The notes beneath the pieces are model-generated. The model did no database searches. It had not been told where the DNA came from and worked only from the letters and a program-made list of their open reading frames with translations. Source: Hyphomicrobiales bacterium (GTDB lineage Bacteria; Pseudomonadota; Alphaproteobacteria; Rhizobiales; Rhizobiaceae). From it: 64,000 nt of DNA. The stretch spans positions 98,232-162,231 of the forward strand of contig UCKU01000005.1 in assembly GCA_900473185.1 (NCBI GenBank), in the 5' to 3' direction. How positions within the stretch are numbered: the first letter of the stretch is position 1; the number at the start of each line of letters is the position of its first letter. Of this stretch, positions 18,205 to 26,622 are shown piece by piece. The position numbers were made by a program, and so were the translations under genes.

Positions 18205-19193
18205 TGCCAACAGTTGCACCGCTTGATCTCGACGGCCACGTTCTGGCCGTCGAATTTTTAGGTGATGTCCCCTTTTTCGCGAATGCCGACGGTACCTTTC
18301 ACCGGCTGGGTGGCGGCGACAAGGTCATCGAAGCCCATCAGGGCATGCTGACGGCGATCCGCGATCCCTATAGCGAAAGCCTGATTTCAGGCGGCGAGGA
18401 TGGCAAGGTGCTGCGCATTGCCGCCGACGGCAGCGTCAGCGAAATTGCCTCGGCTCCGCGCAAATGGATTTCGCAAGTCGCCGCCGGCCCGCAGGGCGCG
18501 ATCGCTTATTCCTATGGCAAGAGCACGCTCGTGCGCCTCACCGATGGCACGACGAAGGAATTTCCCGAAGAGCGCACGGTCGAAGGCATCGCCTTCGCGC
18601 CCAAGGGCCTGCGCATCGCAGCGGCCCGTTATAACGGCGTATCGCTGCATTGGGTCGGCACAAGCGCCAAGCCTGTTGATCTCGAATGGAAGGGCGCCCA
18701 TACCGGCGTCACCTTCTCGCCCGACGGCAACTTCCTGGTCACATCAATGCAGGAAAATGCGCTTCACGGCTGGAAGCTCGACGTCAAGTCTGGCACCGAA
18801 GCCCGCCACATGCGCATGACCGGCTATCCGGCCAAGGTGAAGTCGCTCTCCTGGTCCGCCAAGGGCAAGTGGCTTGCCTCCTCCGGTGCGCCGGCCGCCA
18901 TCGTCTGGCCCTTCCAGGGCAAGGACGGCCCGATGGGGAAGGCGCCGCTGGAGCTCGGCACGCGCGCCAACATCATGGCAACTGCGGTGAAATTCCACCC
19001 GGTTGAGGATATACTCGCCATTGGCTTCATCGACGGCATGATCCTTGCCGTTCGCCTCGCCGACAGCAAGGAAGCGCTGCTGCGCCGCCCCGGCAAGGGC
19101 GCCATCACCGGTATGAGCTGGAGCAAGGACGGCAAGCTGCTCGCCTTTGCTTCCGAGACCGGTGATTGCGGTGTAGTAGATATTGCGGCCTGA
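18204..19193 (+). CDS. WD40-repeat protein associated with the COG0523 GTPase
   Basis: A 329-residue protein with no signal peptide, built of beta-propeller-like repeats: short blocks such as MLTAIRDPYSESLISGGEDGKVLRI, AHTGVTFSPDGNFLVTSMQENALHGWKL and KSLSWSAKGKWLASSGAPAAIVWPF show the WD40 pattern of a GH/D-type turn followed by strands. Roughly six to seven blades fit the length. Its start ATG overlaps the GTPase stop (TGATG). WD40 partners next to COG0523 GTPases recur in alphaproteobacteria, and a scaffold or client-docking role is plausible; no direct function is known to me. Confidence 0.82.
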   Translation: MPTVAPLDLDGHVLAVEFLGDVPFFANADGTFHRLGGGDKVIEAHQGMLTAIRDPYSESLISGGEDGKVLRIAADGSVSEIASAPRKWISQVAAGPQGAIAYSYGKSTLVRLTDGTTKEFPEERTVEGIAFAPKGLRIAAARYNGVSLHWVGTSAKPVDLEWKGAHTGVTFSPDGNFLVTSMQENALHGWKLDVKSGTEARHMRMTGYPAKVKSLSWSAKGKWLASSGAPAAIVWPFQGKDGPMGKAPLELGTRANIMATAVKFHPVEDILAIGFIDGMILAVRLADSKEALLRRPGKGAITGMSWSKDGKLLAFASETGDCGVVDIAA

Positions 19194-19203
19194 GGAAAAG
19201 CGG

Positions 19204-20022
19204 ATGCCGATGACAAAGATAGCAGCACCAGAAGAGCGGGCGGGAGGTGGCATAGGTTCTCCGTGGCCAACCATCCGTGCCGAAGCTATCGATCTGGCAG
19301 ATCGCGAGCCCACTCTTCGTAAACTGCTTTCGACACAGATCATCGGTGCAGAAAACGACGCCGATATCATCGCGCATGTGATTTCGGCGCGCCTCTCGGT
19401 CGCAAAGGTCGATGCCGAAGACCTGTTCCAGCTATTTTACAGCACACTGCAGGAACACCCCGATATCGGCGTCGCCATCGAAGCAGATCTTCTGGCCGTG
19501 CGCGAGCGAGATCCCGCCTGCACCACCTATCTGCACGCATTGTTGAACCTCAAGGGCTTTCACGCCCTGCAGACCCATCGCATTGCCCATGCCCTATGGA
19601 TGGCTGGTCGTGTCGAGATTGCAAGCTGGCTTTCAAACCTCGCCTCGCTGGTCTTCGGTCCGGATATCCATCCGGCTGCACGGATCGGTTCCTCCATCAT
19701 GCTCGACCATGGGTCGGGCATCGTCATCGGCGAGACAGCCGTCATCGAAGATGAAGTCTCTATCCTGCAGAACGTTACGCTCGGCGGTACGGGCAAGGAG
19801 ACAGGTGATCGCCACCCGAAAATCCGCCACGGCGTGATGATCGGCGCCGGTGCAAAGATCCTCGGCAATATCGAGATCGGCGCTTTCAGCAAAATTGCAG
19901 CTGGCAGCGTCGTGTTGAAACCGGTCCCGGCTCATTGCACGGTTGCCGGCGTTCCGGCGGCTGTCGTGCGTATTCATCGCAATGATGAAATCCCGGCAGA
20001 AACGATGGATCAGAACATCTAG
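19204..20022 (+). CDS. cysE: serine O-acetyltransferase
   Basis: A 272-residue serine acetyltransferase that makes O-acetylserine from serine and acetyl-CoA, the first step of cysteine synthesis. It has the helical N-terminal hexamer domain (ISARLSVAKVDAEDLFQLF) and the left-handed beta-helix of hexapeptide repeats (DIHPAARIGSSIMLDHGSGIVIGETAVIEDEVSILQNVTLGGTGKETGDRHPKI). The conserved DHGSG and GETAVI segments carry the catalytic His-Asp. Start at ATG 19204 after GAGGA; a second ATG lies two codons on. It follows the WD40 gene by ten bases, so it probably shares transcription with the zinc-linked GTPase operon. It may also have its own promoter inside the preceding gene. Confidence 0.94.
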   Translation: MPMTKIAAPEERAGGGIGSPWPTIRAEAIDLADREPTLRKLLSTQIIGAENDADIIAHVISARLSVAKVDAEDLFQLFYSTLQEHPDIGVAIEADLLAVRERDPACTTYLHALLNLKGFHALQTHRIAHALWMAGRVEIASWLSNLASLVFGPDIHPAARIGSSIMLDHGSGIVIGETAVIEDEVSILQNVTLGGTGKETGDRHPKIRHGVMIGAGAKILGNIEIGAFSKIAAGSVVLKPVPAHCTVAGVPAAVVRIHRNDEIPAETMDQNI

Positions 20023-20038
20023 AAAAGGCGGGCCTGGC

Positions 20039-21196
20039 TCAAGCGGCCTGCTGATTTTCCCCTGATGCTTCCACCCGGTTGCGGCCTTCGCGTTTCGAGC
20101 GGTAGAGCGCCTCATCCGCCTTTTGCACGAGCCGCTCGAAATCCCCGCCCTCGTCCGTGCGCGTGGCAACGCCGATGCTGAGTGTCGGGAAGATCGCCAG
20201 ATCCGGCATCTGCATGACGGCTGCCGCAAAGGAAAGGCGGATGCGGTTTGCGATCTCTACCGCTTCGTCCCGATCGACATTGCGGAGCACCGCCAGGAAT
20301 TCGTCCCCGCCTTGCCGGGCAAGCAGGTCGCAGGAACGCATGATGCCCTTCGAGACTTTGGAGAAAAGTCGCAGCACCTCGTCGCCCGCGGCATGACCGT
20401 GCTGGTCGTTCAACTGCTTGAAATTGTCGATATCGATGATGAGGAGCGATACCGGCTGACCGGCAAGCAACGGCACATGCTGGGCAAGACCTCCGCGGTT
20501 GAGCGTTCCGGTCAGGGGATCGTGATGCGCAAGCTCTATGAGCTGGTTCCGGCTCCGTTCAGCTGCCATCAGCACCATCGCCATGCTGCGAAGCATGATG
20601 AAGGCCACAGCCGATACCGCCATCCAGCTATGGATGACGCTGCCGCCGAAGGGATCCGGCCCGCCGATGTCTCCGGTTGCGGCGAGAAGGCTGCGAACCG
20701 CGAAGATCGCCGCGGTGACGACGTAAAGCCCGAGAAAAAGAGCTGCCGAATAGAGTTTCTCGCGGCGGAGAATGCCGGCCGCTTCCCTGGCGATGGTGAT
20801 ATCGCAGAGGCAGCAGATCACTGAGACATAGAGGAGACGCTCAGATATCGCTGCGGGATCGCTGATGAAAAGCGCCACGGGCATGCTGCCGCAGATTATC
20901 ACGAGCCAGGAATAGCGCCGGTCGATGGGATGTCCCGCAAAGGCGCGGACGGCAAAGAACATCAGCATGTAGCCGACGATGGTCAGCACATTACCCGCAT
21001 CGATGGAGATATAGTAGGGAACGAGATTGCGCAGCGCGACGAGGAAGGAACCGATACCGACTAGCAGGTTGCTGGCGCCCCACCAGAGCGGCCAGCGTTC
21101 GAAGCGGCCCGTCGCATAGGCGGCGAACTGGAGAGCGCTCAGAACGATGCAGCTTACCGCAACGATGAAATAAATTGTCCGCAGATCCAGCAGCAT
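20039..21196 (-). CDS. membrane diguanylate cyclase (GGDEF protein)
   Basis: A 385-residue inner-membrane enzyme that makes c-di-GMP from two GTP. The first about 190 residues have six to seven hydrophobic segments (from IYFIVAVSCIVLSALQFAAYA), likely a sensor. A short linker (AERSRNQLIELAHHDPLTGTLNRGGLAQ) leads to a GGDEF domain with an intact signature, ARQGGDEFLAVL, and an inhibitory-site RSCD five residues before it, so product inhibition is expected. Start ATG 21196. Its 3' end is only 16 bases from the convergent cysE stop. Confidence 0.92.
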   Translation of the reverse strand: MLLDLRTIYFIVAVSCIVLSALQFAAYATGRFERWPLWWGASNLLVGIGSFLVALRNLVPYYISIDAGNVLTIVGYMLMFFAVRAFAGHPIDRRYSWLVIICGSMPVALFISDPAAISERLLYVSVICCLCDITIAREAAGILRREKLYSAALFLGLYVVTAAIFAVRSLLAATGDIGGPDPFGGSVIHSWMAVSAVAFIMLRSMAMVLMAAERSRNQLIELAHHDPLTGTLNRGGLAQHVPLLAGQPVSLLIIDIDNFKQLNDQHGHAAGDEVLRLFSKVSKGIMRSCDLLARQGGDEFLAVLRNVDRDEAVEIANRIRLSFAAAVMQMPDLAIFPTLSIGVATRTDEGGDFERLVQKADEALYRSKREGRNRVEASGENQQAA

Positions 21197-21297
21197 CGAG
21201 CCTATCCTGAAGTCCCACGCGGCGGACCCTACAGGAAGCGATTTGCAGTTTGATTGGATGCTTCGCTAAAAATTTAGCGACATCTGATTTTTCTGCG

Positions 21298-21520
21298 TCA
21301 GGCGGCCCATACTGTGCAGATGATCTCAGCCAGCAGGCGGTGTAGCGAATCCCGATAGCCGTTGCGGGCGGATGGGCGGCTCTCCTCCGAGGTCATGACG
21401 ATCGTGAGATCGAGCGACGGCACGACGCAGTGCATCTGACCTCCATAGCCCAGGCGAAATGCACCTGTCCCGCACCGATCCGCCGGGTGAACCGGGCATA
21501 GTCGTATTTATGATCCGGAC
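21298..21520 (-). pseudogene. C-terminal remnant of a serine hydrolase (class C beta-lactamase family)
   Basis: On the minus strand, one frame ending at the TGA at 21298 reads GYGGQMHCVVPSLDLTIVMT followed by SEESRPSARNGYRDSLHRLLAEIICTVWAA. This is the characteristic end of class C beta-lactamase-like serine hydrolases (GYGGQ, VVPSLDLTIVMTS). Upstream the matching sequence (GGPDHKYDYARFTRRIGAGQVHFAW) is in another frame, so a frameshift lies near 21450-21460, and a stop codon follows just upstream. The rest of the gene, including the SxxK catalytic region, is absent. It is a decayed gene fragment between two intact genes. Confidence 0.7.
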
Positions 21521-21611
21521 CTCCTGATTCAGATCAAGGCCCTTGCGATCGCGCAGGGCGGCACGACATATTGCCCGGCATATGCCCAAACGCGTATCTG
21601 GAGGAGACCGC

Positions 21612-22577
21612 ATGGCCCGCGTCATCGTCATCGGAGCAACAGGACATGTCGGCACCTATCTCGTACCCCGCCTCGTCGAGGCCGGCCATGAGGTGGTGGC
21701 GATCAGCCGCGGCTCAGCCGCGCCTTATAAGCCGCATGAAGCATGGAGTCGCGCCGATATCAGGCATATGGATCGCGCAGCGCTCGAGGCGGAAGGCCGC
21801 TTCGGCGATGCAATCCGCGCGCTTAAGGGTGAGATCGTCATCGACATGATCTGCTTCACGACGGAAAGCAACGAACAGCTCGCAACCGCCCTTGAGGGTC
21901 ATGTCCGCCATTTTCTCCATACCGGCACGATCTGGACCCATGGTTTCTCCACCGTCGTGCCGACGCCGGAGGAGGCACCGAAGAAGCCCTTCGGCGACTA
22001 CGGCGTGAAGAAAGCCGCGATCGAAGCCGATCTGCTACGGATGGCTCGCGAGAAGAATTTTCCGGTAACTCTCATCCATCCCGGCCATATCGTCGGCCCC
22101 GGCTGGAACCCGCTGAACCCAGCCGGCCATTTCAATCCCGAGGTTTTCACCTCGCTCGCACGTGGAGAAACGCTTGCCCTGCCGAATTTCGGTATGGAAA
22201 CCGTGCATCATGTCCATGCCGATGACATCGCCGAACTCTTCATGGCCGCCATCGCAAAGCCTGAGGCCGCAATCGGTCAGGCTTTCCACGCCGTTTCGGA
22301 AAAGGCAGTGACGCTACGGGGTTATGCCGAGGCGATGGCCGCGTGGTTTGGCCTGGAAGCGAAACTGGAATTCCTTCCCTTTGAGGCCTGGGCAACAAAA
22401 CAGAACCCGGAAGAGGCGAGAGCCACCTGGGAACACATCGCCCGCAGCCCCAACTGCTCCATGGAAAAAGCTCGCCGGTTGCTTGGCTTCACACCGCGAT
22501 ACAGCTCGTTGCAAGCCGTGCAGGAAGCGGTCCGCTGGCTGATCGAAAATGGCCGCGTCGAAGCAAAAGCTTCGTGA
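21612..22577 (+). CDS. NAD-dependent epimerase/dehydratase family protein
   Basis: A 321-residue extended short-chain dehydrogenase/reductase. The N-terminal Rossmann motif is VIVIGATGHVGTYLVPRL. The usual YxxxK is present as YGVKKAAIE. The IHPGHIVGPGWNPLNPAGHFNPEVF segment is typical of isoflavone-reductase/epimerase-like members. The preferred ATG at 21612 is preceded by GGAGGAG; a longer frame from 21543 runs through the beta-lactamase remnant and is not protein-like. Substrate unknown; sugar nucleotide or other small carbonyl compounds are possible. Confidence 0.88.
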   Translation: MARVIVIGATGHVGTYLVPRLVEAGHEVVAISRGSAAPYKPHEAWSRADIRHMDRAALEAEGRFGDAIRALKGEIVIDMICFTTESNEQLATALEGHVRHFLHTGTIWTHGFSTVVPTPEEAPKKPFGDYGVKKAAIEADLLRMAREKNFPVTLIHPGHIVGPGWNPLNPAGHFNPEVFTSLARGETLALPNFGMETVHHVHADDIAELFMAAIAKPEAAIGQAFHAVSEKAVTLRGYAEAMAAWFGLEAKLEFLPFEAWATKQNPEEARATWEHIARSPNCSMEKARRLLGFTPRYSSLQAVQEAVRWLIENGRVEAKAS

Positions 22578-22603
22578 TCATTCGGCGATGACCTAAAACA
22601 AAA

Positions 22604-22629
22604 AGCCCCTCCCGAGAAAGGGAGGGGCT
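22604..22629. terminator. hairpin terminator between convergent genes
   Basis: A perfect 10-base stem (AGCCCCTCCC / GGGAGGGGCT) with a GAGAAA loop, flanked on the left by AAACAAAA. The U-tract is on the minus-strand transcript, so it terminates the GNAT gene just upstream at 22638 and probably also helps end the epimerase transcript. Confidence 0.85.
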
Positions 22630-22637
22630 CCAGCCGG

Positions 22638-23228
22638 TCAGGCCGCCTTCCGGACCGGCGCGCCGGCCAGCATGCGTCCCGAAGGAACGATCATGCCGGC
22701 TGCGCCGCCAAGCCAGCCCTCGACGAGTTCCAGCGCCAGAAAGCGCGAGCGTTCGAAGGGGCCGGGCATGACAAGGTGACGAGCCTTCTCGGCAAAAAAG
22801 CCGAAACGCTCGTAATAATCCGCATCGCCGACGAGCAGGATCGCGCCGTGGCCGCGTTTTTTTGCTTCGAGGATCGCCGCCCGCATCAGCGCAGAGCCGA
22901 TGCCCTTGCCGCCATGCTTGCCGTCGACGGCGAGCGGGCCGAGCAGCAGCGCGTCGAGCGGCGTGCCCTCGTAGTTGATGCCGGCTTCGACATTCCAAAG
23001 GCGCACCGTGCCGATCACATGGCCGTCGCGGTCACGCGCGACCAGCGCCAGGCCTTCGGCCGGCAGTCGGTTGCGGCGGATCATCTCAGACGACTTCTTG
23101 CGGCGATCCGGGCCCATGACGCGGTCAAGCAAAGTCTCGCGGGCAACGACGTCGGACGGATTTTCCACGTCGATGGTGAAAGTAACAGGCGCAAAGAATG
23201 CGCGGACAGAATCAAGAACAGCGGCCAT
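22638..23228 (-). CDS. GNAT-family N-acetyltransferase
   Basis: A 196-residue acetyltransferase. The acetyl-CoA-binding motif A is LGPLAVDGKHGGKGIGSALMRAAILEAKKRGHG, with the pyrophosphate-binding GGKGIGSAL, followed by LVGDADYYERFGF, the signature of the YhbS/COG3153 subgroup. ATG 23228 has GGGAGG upstream. It lies 96 bases downstream of the ornithine/lysine decarboxylase gene on the same strand and could be cotranscribed; polyamine or amino-acid acetylation is a reasonable but unproven guess. Confidence 0.9.
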   Translation of the reverse strand: MAAVLDSVRAFFAPVTFTIDVENPSDVVARETLLDRVMGPDRRKKSSEMIRRNRLPAEGLALVARDRDGHVIGTVRLWNVEAGINYEGTPLDALLLGPLAVDGKHGGKGIGSALMRAAILEAKKRGHGAILLVGDADYYERFGFFAEKARHLVMPGPFERSRFLALELVEGWLGGAAGMIVPSGRMLAGAPVRKAA

Positions 23229-23324
23229 CTTGGCCTCCCGTACCCAATACCGTTATCAGCGGTGATGACTGGAAATTGTGAAGTTGCCGCCCCGGCTGGT
23301 TACGGGGCTAGCAGAAACAAGACC

Positions 23325-24458
23325 TTAGATGACGTAGGCCTTCAGCGGGTCGAAGCCGTTGAACGCGACCGCCGAATAGGTCGTGGTGTAGGCGCCGGTG
23401 CCTTCGATCAGAACCTCGTCGCCGATCGTCAGCGTGATCGGCAGCGGATAGAGGTTCTTTTCGTACAGCACGTCGGCCGAGTCGCAGGTCGGGCCGGCAA
23501 TCACGCAGGGCTCCATCTCGTCGCCGTCGCGCTCGGTGCGGATCGGGTAGCGGATGGCTTCGTCCATCGTCTCGGCGAGACCGCCGAACTTGCCGATGTC
23601 GAGGAAGACCCAACGAGCGTCGTCATTATCAGACTTCTTGGAGATCAGAACGACTTCAGCCTTGATGACGCCGGCATTGCCAACCATGCCGCGGCCCGGC
23701 TCGATGATCGTCTGCGGGATCTGGTTGCCGAAATGCGTACGCAGCGCCTGGTAGATCGACTTGCCGTAAGCTTCTGCGGACGGAACGTCGCGCAGATACT
23801 TGGTCGGAAAGCCGCCGCCCATGTTGACCATCTGCAGGTGGATACCCTGCTTGGCAAGCTGAACGAAGACGCGCTTTGCATCGGCAAGAGCCGAATCCCA
23901 GGCATCGACCTTGGTCATCTGCGAGCCGACATGGAACGAAACGCCGTAGGACTGCAGGCCGAGCTGATGAGCGTAGACAAGAACGTCGACGGCCATCTGC
24001 GGAACGCAGCCGAACTTGCGCGACAGCGGCCATTCGGCACCCTCGCCGTCCGTCAGGACACGGCAGAATACGCGAGCGCCCGGAGCTGCACGGGAAATCT
24101 TCTCGACTTCTTCGTGGCTGTCGACTGCGAAGAGGCTGACGCCGAGCGCATGCGCACGGGCGACGTCGCGTTCCTTCTTGATCGTGTTGCCGTAGGAGAT
24201 ACGGGCTGCGGTTGCACCGGCTTCCAGCGCCATTTCGATTTCTGCGACGGACGCGCAATCGAAGTTGGAGCCGAGGCCTGCGAGCAGCTTCAGCACTTCC
24301 GGGGCCGGGTTGGCCTTGACGGCGTAGTAGATCGCGCTGTCCGGCATGGCATGACGGAAGGCATGGAAATTGTCTTTGATGACGTCGAGGTCAACCACGA
24401 GGCAGGGACCGTCGGGACGTCGGGTTGCGAGAAAGTCGCGGATGCGCTGGGTGGTCAT
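23325..24458 (-). CDS. type III PLP-dependent ornithine/lysine decarboxylase
   Basis: A 377-residue pyridoxal-phosphate enzyme of the alanine-racemase fold (eukaryotic-like ODC family), which makes putrescine from ornithine and, in many alphaproteobacteria, cadaverine from lysine. The PLP lysine is K48 in YYAVKANPAP. Other signatures are SFHVGSQ, GGGFPTKY, IEPGRGMVGNAG and the active-site cysteine in GPTCDSADVLY. The ATG at 24458 has GAGGGA upstream and gives the standard family length; the frame is open further upstream to 24728 but that stretch is leader sequence. A long structured leader precedes it. Confidence 0.95.
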   Translation of the reverse strand: MTTQRIRDFLATRRPDGPCLVVDLDVIKDNFHAFRHAMPDSAIYYAVKANPAPEVLKLLAGLGSNFDCASVAEIEMALEAGATAARISYGNTIKKERDVARAHALGVSLFAVDSHEEVEKISRAAPGARVFCRVLTDGEGAEWPLSRKFGCVPQMAVDVLVYAHQLGLQSYGVSFHVGSQMTKVDAWDSALADAKRVFVQLAKQGIHLQMVNMGGGFPTKYLRDVPSAEAYGKSIYQALRTHFGNQIPQTIIEPGRGMVGNAGVIKAEVVLISKKSDNDDARWVFLDIGKFGGLAETMDEAIRYPIRTERDGDEMEPCVIAGPTCDSADVLYEKNLYPLPITLTIGDEVLIEGTGAYTTTYSAVAFNGFDPLKAYVI

Positions 24459-24900
24459 ATCGATTCCCTCTTCCAATTCCAGAGCTCCGGCATGAACCGG
24501 AGGACAAAGGGCATACAAGAACCGCTCAGGAACCAGCCGGTGGAGACCCCGGATCCTTGACAGCGCTTGATGCGCGAATAGTGAACCAACGCCGCGAATG
24601 CGGTATGGGTTCGGCTTTGTCTGCCATGGATTGGAGGGAATATCCCTGCCGCACTTCCGGCAATGAAGGTGTGCCTCTTCAGTAACCCCCGCTGATGGAA
24701 AGCAGGGAGAGAACAAAAAGGCCCGCACCGTCGTTGCTTCAGGCGTCCTCGCATTTTCCGGTTGGCCGGAATAGCGACTGGAGGGGTTAATTCCAGGTAC
24801 CTTACCGATTTCCTCACCAATTCGAGGGTTCGGCGGACACCCATGGGCACGTGCGACTTTGGGCTGAGTGGGAAATAAGAATATTCGCCTTCACAATCAA
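24459..24900 (-). promoter_or_regulatory. long structured leader of the decarboxylase gene, candidate speF RNA
   Basis: Alphaproteobacterial ornithine decarboxylase genes are known to carry a conserved leader RNA (speF motif). Here about 400 bases of minus-strand leader precede the gene. Visible structure: CTGGA/TCCAG arms (24778-24796), a perfect hairpin TTCCGG-CCAA-CCGGAA (24756-24771), and a GC-rich region ending CGGGCCTTTTTG (about 24714-24725), which looks like an attenuator U-tract. A promoter-like TTGATT with TATTTC 17 bases on lies near 24873-24900. I cannot align the leader to the speF consensus by eye, so the family call is by position. Confidence 0.5.
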
Positions 24901-24988
24901 GAGAAATTTTGCCCTGTGGCCTAAAAAAATAATTGAACGATGAAGGACAATTTGTTCAACCTCTTTCAACAGATTTGGAGGACCGCCT

Positions 24989-25882
24989 ATGGACACCTTG
25001 ACCCGCATACGTGCCTTCATAGATGTCGTTGAAGCAGAAGGCTTTTCCGCCGCGGCACGTCGCACCGGGCGCTCGAAGGCGCTGCTCTCGAAATACGTGC
25101 GCGAACTGGAAGATGAGCTCGGCGCACTGCTGCTCAATCGCACCACCCGACAATTCTCCATGACGGAGGCCGGCCACACCTATTATCGCACGGCTTCCGA
25201 TATCCTGAAGGAGATCGACAACCTCGCCGATCTCGTGCGGGAGAACAATGCGCAGCTGAAGGGTCGCCTCAAAGTTTCGGTGCCGCGCACCTTCGTGGAC
25301 GCCGATGTCGGCCAGTCGCTGATCGACTTTGCCAAAGAGAACCCAAATCTGCAGCTGGAGATCGCTGCCGACGACCGGTTCGTCGACCTGATCGAGGAGG
25401 GCTTCGACGTGGCGGTTCGCGTCACCAAACTCGAGGATTCCGGTATGATCGCCCGCAAGATCTCCGATTTCCGCGTCCATATCTGCGCCACGCCGGAATT
25501 TCTAGAGCGCTACCCCAATATCGAGCATCCGACCGATATCTCCAACGTGCCCTTCATCGTCGATACCAATTCCCGCAACCAGGCGAGCATCCGCTTCTAC
25601 AATCCCGACAGCACCTCCTTTGCGGTCGCTGTTTCCGGCCCGATGGAAGTCAACAGCCCGCACGCGACACTGCGCGCCGCGCTCTCAGGAATCGGCATTG
25701 CGCTGATTCCGGACTTCATCGCGCGCAAACCGATCGAGGACGGCAGGCTGGTGACCTTGTTCAACGACTATATTCCGACTGACCGCGGCATCTATGCCGT
25801 CTATCCGCACCGCCGTTATCTGCCGGCAAAGGTCAGGATCTTTGTGGACTACCTCCACAACTGGTTCAAGAAACATCCCTGA
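24989..25882 (+). CDS. LysR-family transcriptional regulator
   Basis: A 297-residue regulator with an N-terminal winged helix (MDTLTRIRAFIDVVEAEGFSAAARRTGRSKALLSKYVRELEDELGALLLNRTTRQFSMTEAG) and a periplasmic-binding-like effector domain (LKGRLKVSVPRTFVDADVGQSLIDF). It belongs to the AaeR/DmlR-like group with MDTLTRI start and RTTR after the recognition helix. ATG 24989 follows TTTGGAGGA. It is divergent from the decarboxylase leader, about 90 bases from the presumed decarboxylase promoter, so mutual control is possible. Confidence 0.93.
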   Translation: MDTLTRIRAFIDVVEAEGFSAAARRTGRSKALLSKYVRELEDELGALLLNRTTRQFSMTEAGHTYYRTASDILKEIDNLADLVRENNAQLKGRLKVSVPRTFVDADVGQSLIDFAKENPNLQLEIAADDRFVDLIEEGFDVAVRVTKLEDSGMIARKISDFRVHICATPEFLERYPNIEHPTDISNVPFIVDTNSRNQASIRFYNPDSTSFAVAVSGPMEVNSPHATLRAALSGIGIALIPDFIARKPIEDGRLVTLFNDYIPTDRGIYAVYPHRRYLPAKVRIFVDYLHNWFKKHP

Positions 25883-25980
25883 GCGAGCGGGATGCGCGCC
25901 CAAGCGTCGCAGGGGCGGTCCCAATTCCGTCCCATTTTCTGGTGAGAAATCACCCCAACCGAACAGGGCAGCGGGTAAGC

Positions 25981-26622
25981 ATGAAAAGATCGACACTTCT
26001 GACGGCTGGGCTTCTTTTGCTCGCCCCCGCCACCGCCTTCGCCCATCCGCATATCTTCGTGGAAGCACGGCTGGAAGTTGTCGCAGCACCCGACGGCAGC
26101 ATTCAGGAACTGCGCAATGTCTGGCGGTTTGACGAGGTCTTCTCCTCCTCGGTCGTCATGGATTTCGACAAGAACACCGATCTGAAGCTGGAGCCGAACG
26201 AACTTGCCGAGGTCGGCAAGACGGTCCGGGATTCGCTTGCCGACTACGATTACTACATGAACCTGACGATCAACGGGAAGAATATCACCGTCCAGAAGCC
26301 CGACATCATCCACGTCGACTACAAGGAAGGTCAGCTTCTGATGTTTTTTGCGGTCAAACCCGTCGAAAAAATGCAGCTGAAGGGCAAGCTGACCTTCGGC
26401 GTCTATGATCCGACGCTCTACACCTCGATCGACTTCCCGACCGACAACGAACTCGCCATAGTCGGCGACGGCTTCAAGGCCTGCAAGCACGCGGTCGTGC
26501 GCCCGGACGCAGACGAGGTGATCTCGGAAAACAAGCAGTCCCTGACCGACGCTTTCTTCAACGATCCGACCGGCACCAATATGTCGAAACTCTTTGCCAC
26601 CCGGCTGGAGGTCACATGCTGA
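25981..26622 (+). CDS. DUF1007 periplasmic protein
   Basis: A 213-residue exported protein with a signal peptide (MKRSTLLTAGLLLLAPATAF, cut after AFA) and a mature start HPHIFVEARLEVV, the hallmark HPHxF of DUF1007. The histidines at the mature N-terminus could bind metal. It overlaps the NicO-type transporter gene by seven bases, and DUF1007/NicO pairs are common in proteobacteria, suggesting the two form one metal transport unit. The start is the ATG at 25981; the extension upstream to 25942 lacks signal features. Confidence 0.88.
   Translation: MKRSTLLTAGLLLLAPATAFAHPHIFVEARLEVVAAPDGSIQELRNVWRFDEVFSSSVVMDFDKNTDLKLEPNELAEVGKTVRDSLADYDYYMNLTINGKNITVQKPDIIHVDYKEGQLLMFFAVKPVEKMQLKGKLTFGVYDPTLYTSIDFPTDNELAIVGDGFKACKHAVVRPDADEVISENKQSLTDAFFNDPTGTNMSKLFATRLEVTC

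Noticed and set aside
22776..24560. 594-codon open frame on the plus strand opposite the decarboxylase and GNAT genes
   Set aside because: It mirrors the decarboxylase coding sequence, whose PLP and active-site motifs are unambiguous; no protein-like features in the antisense translation.
24459..24728. Possible 90-residue N-terminal extension of the decarboxylase
   Set aside because: The family starts at the MTTQRIRDF position with a good ribosome site at 24458; the extension is leader RNA with hairpins and starts with GTG.
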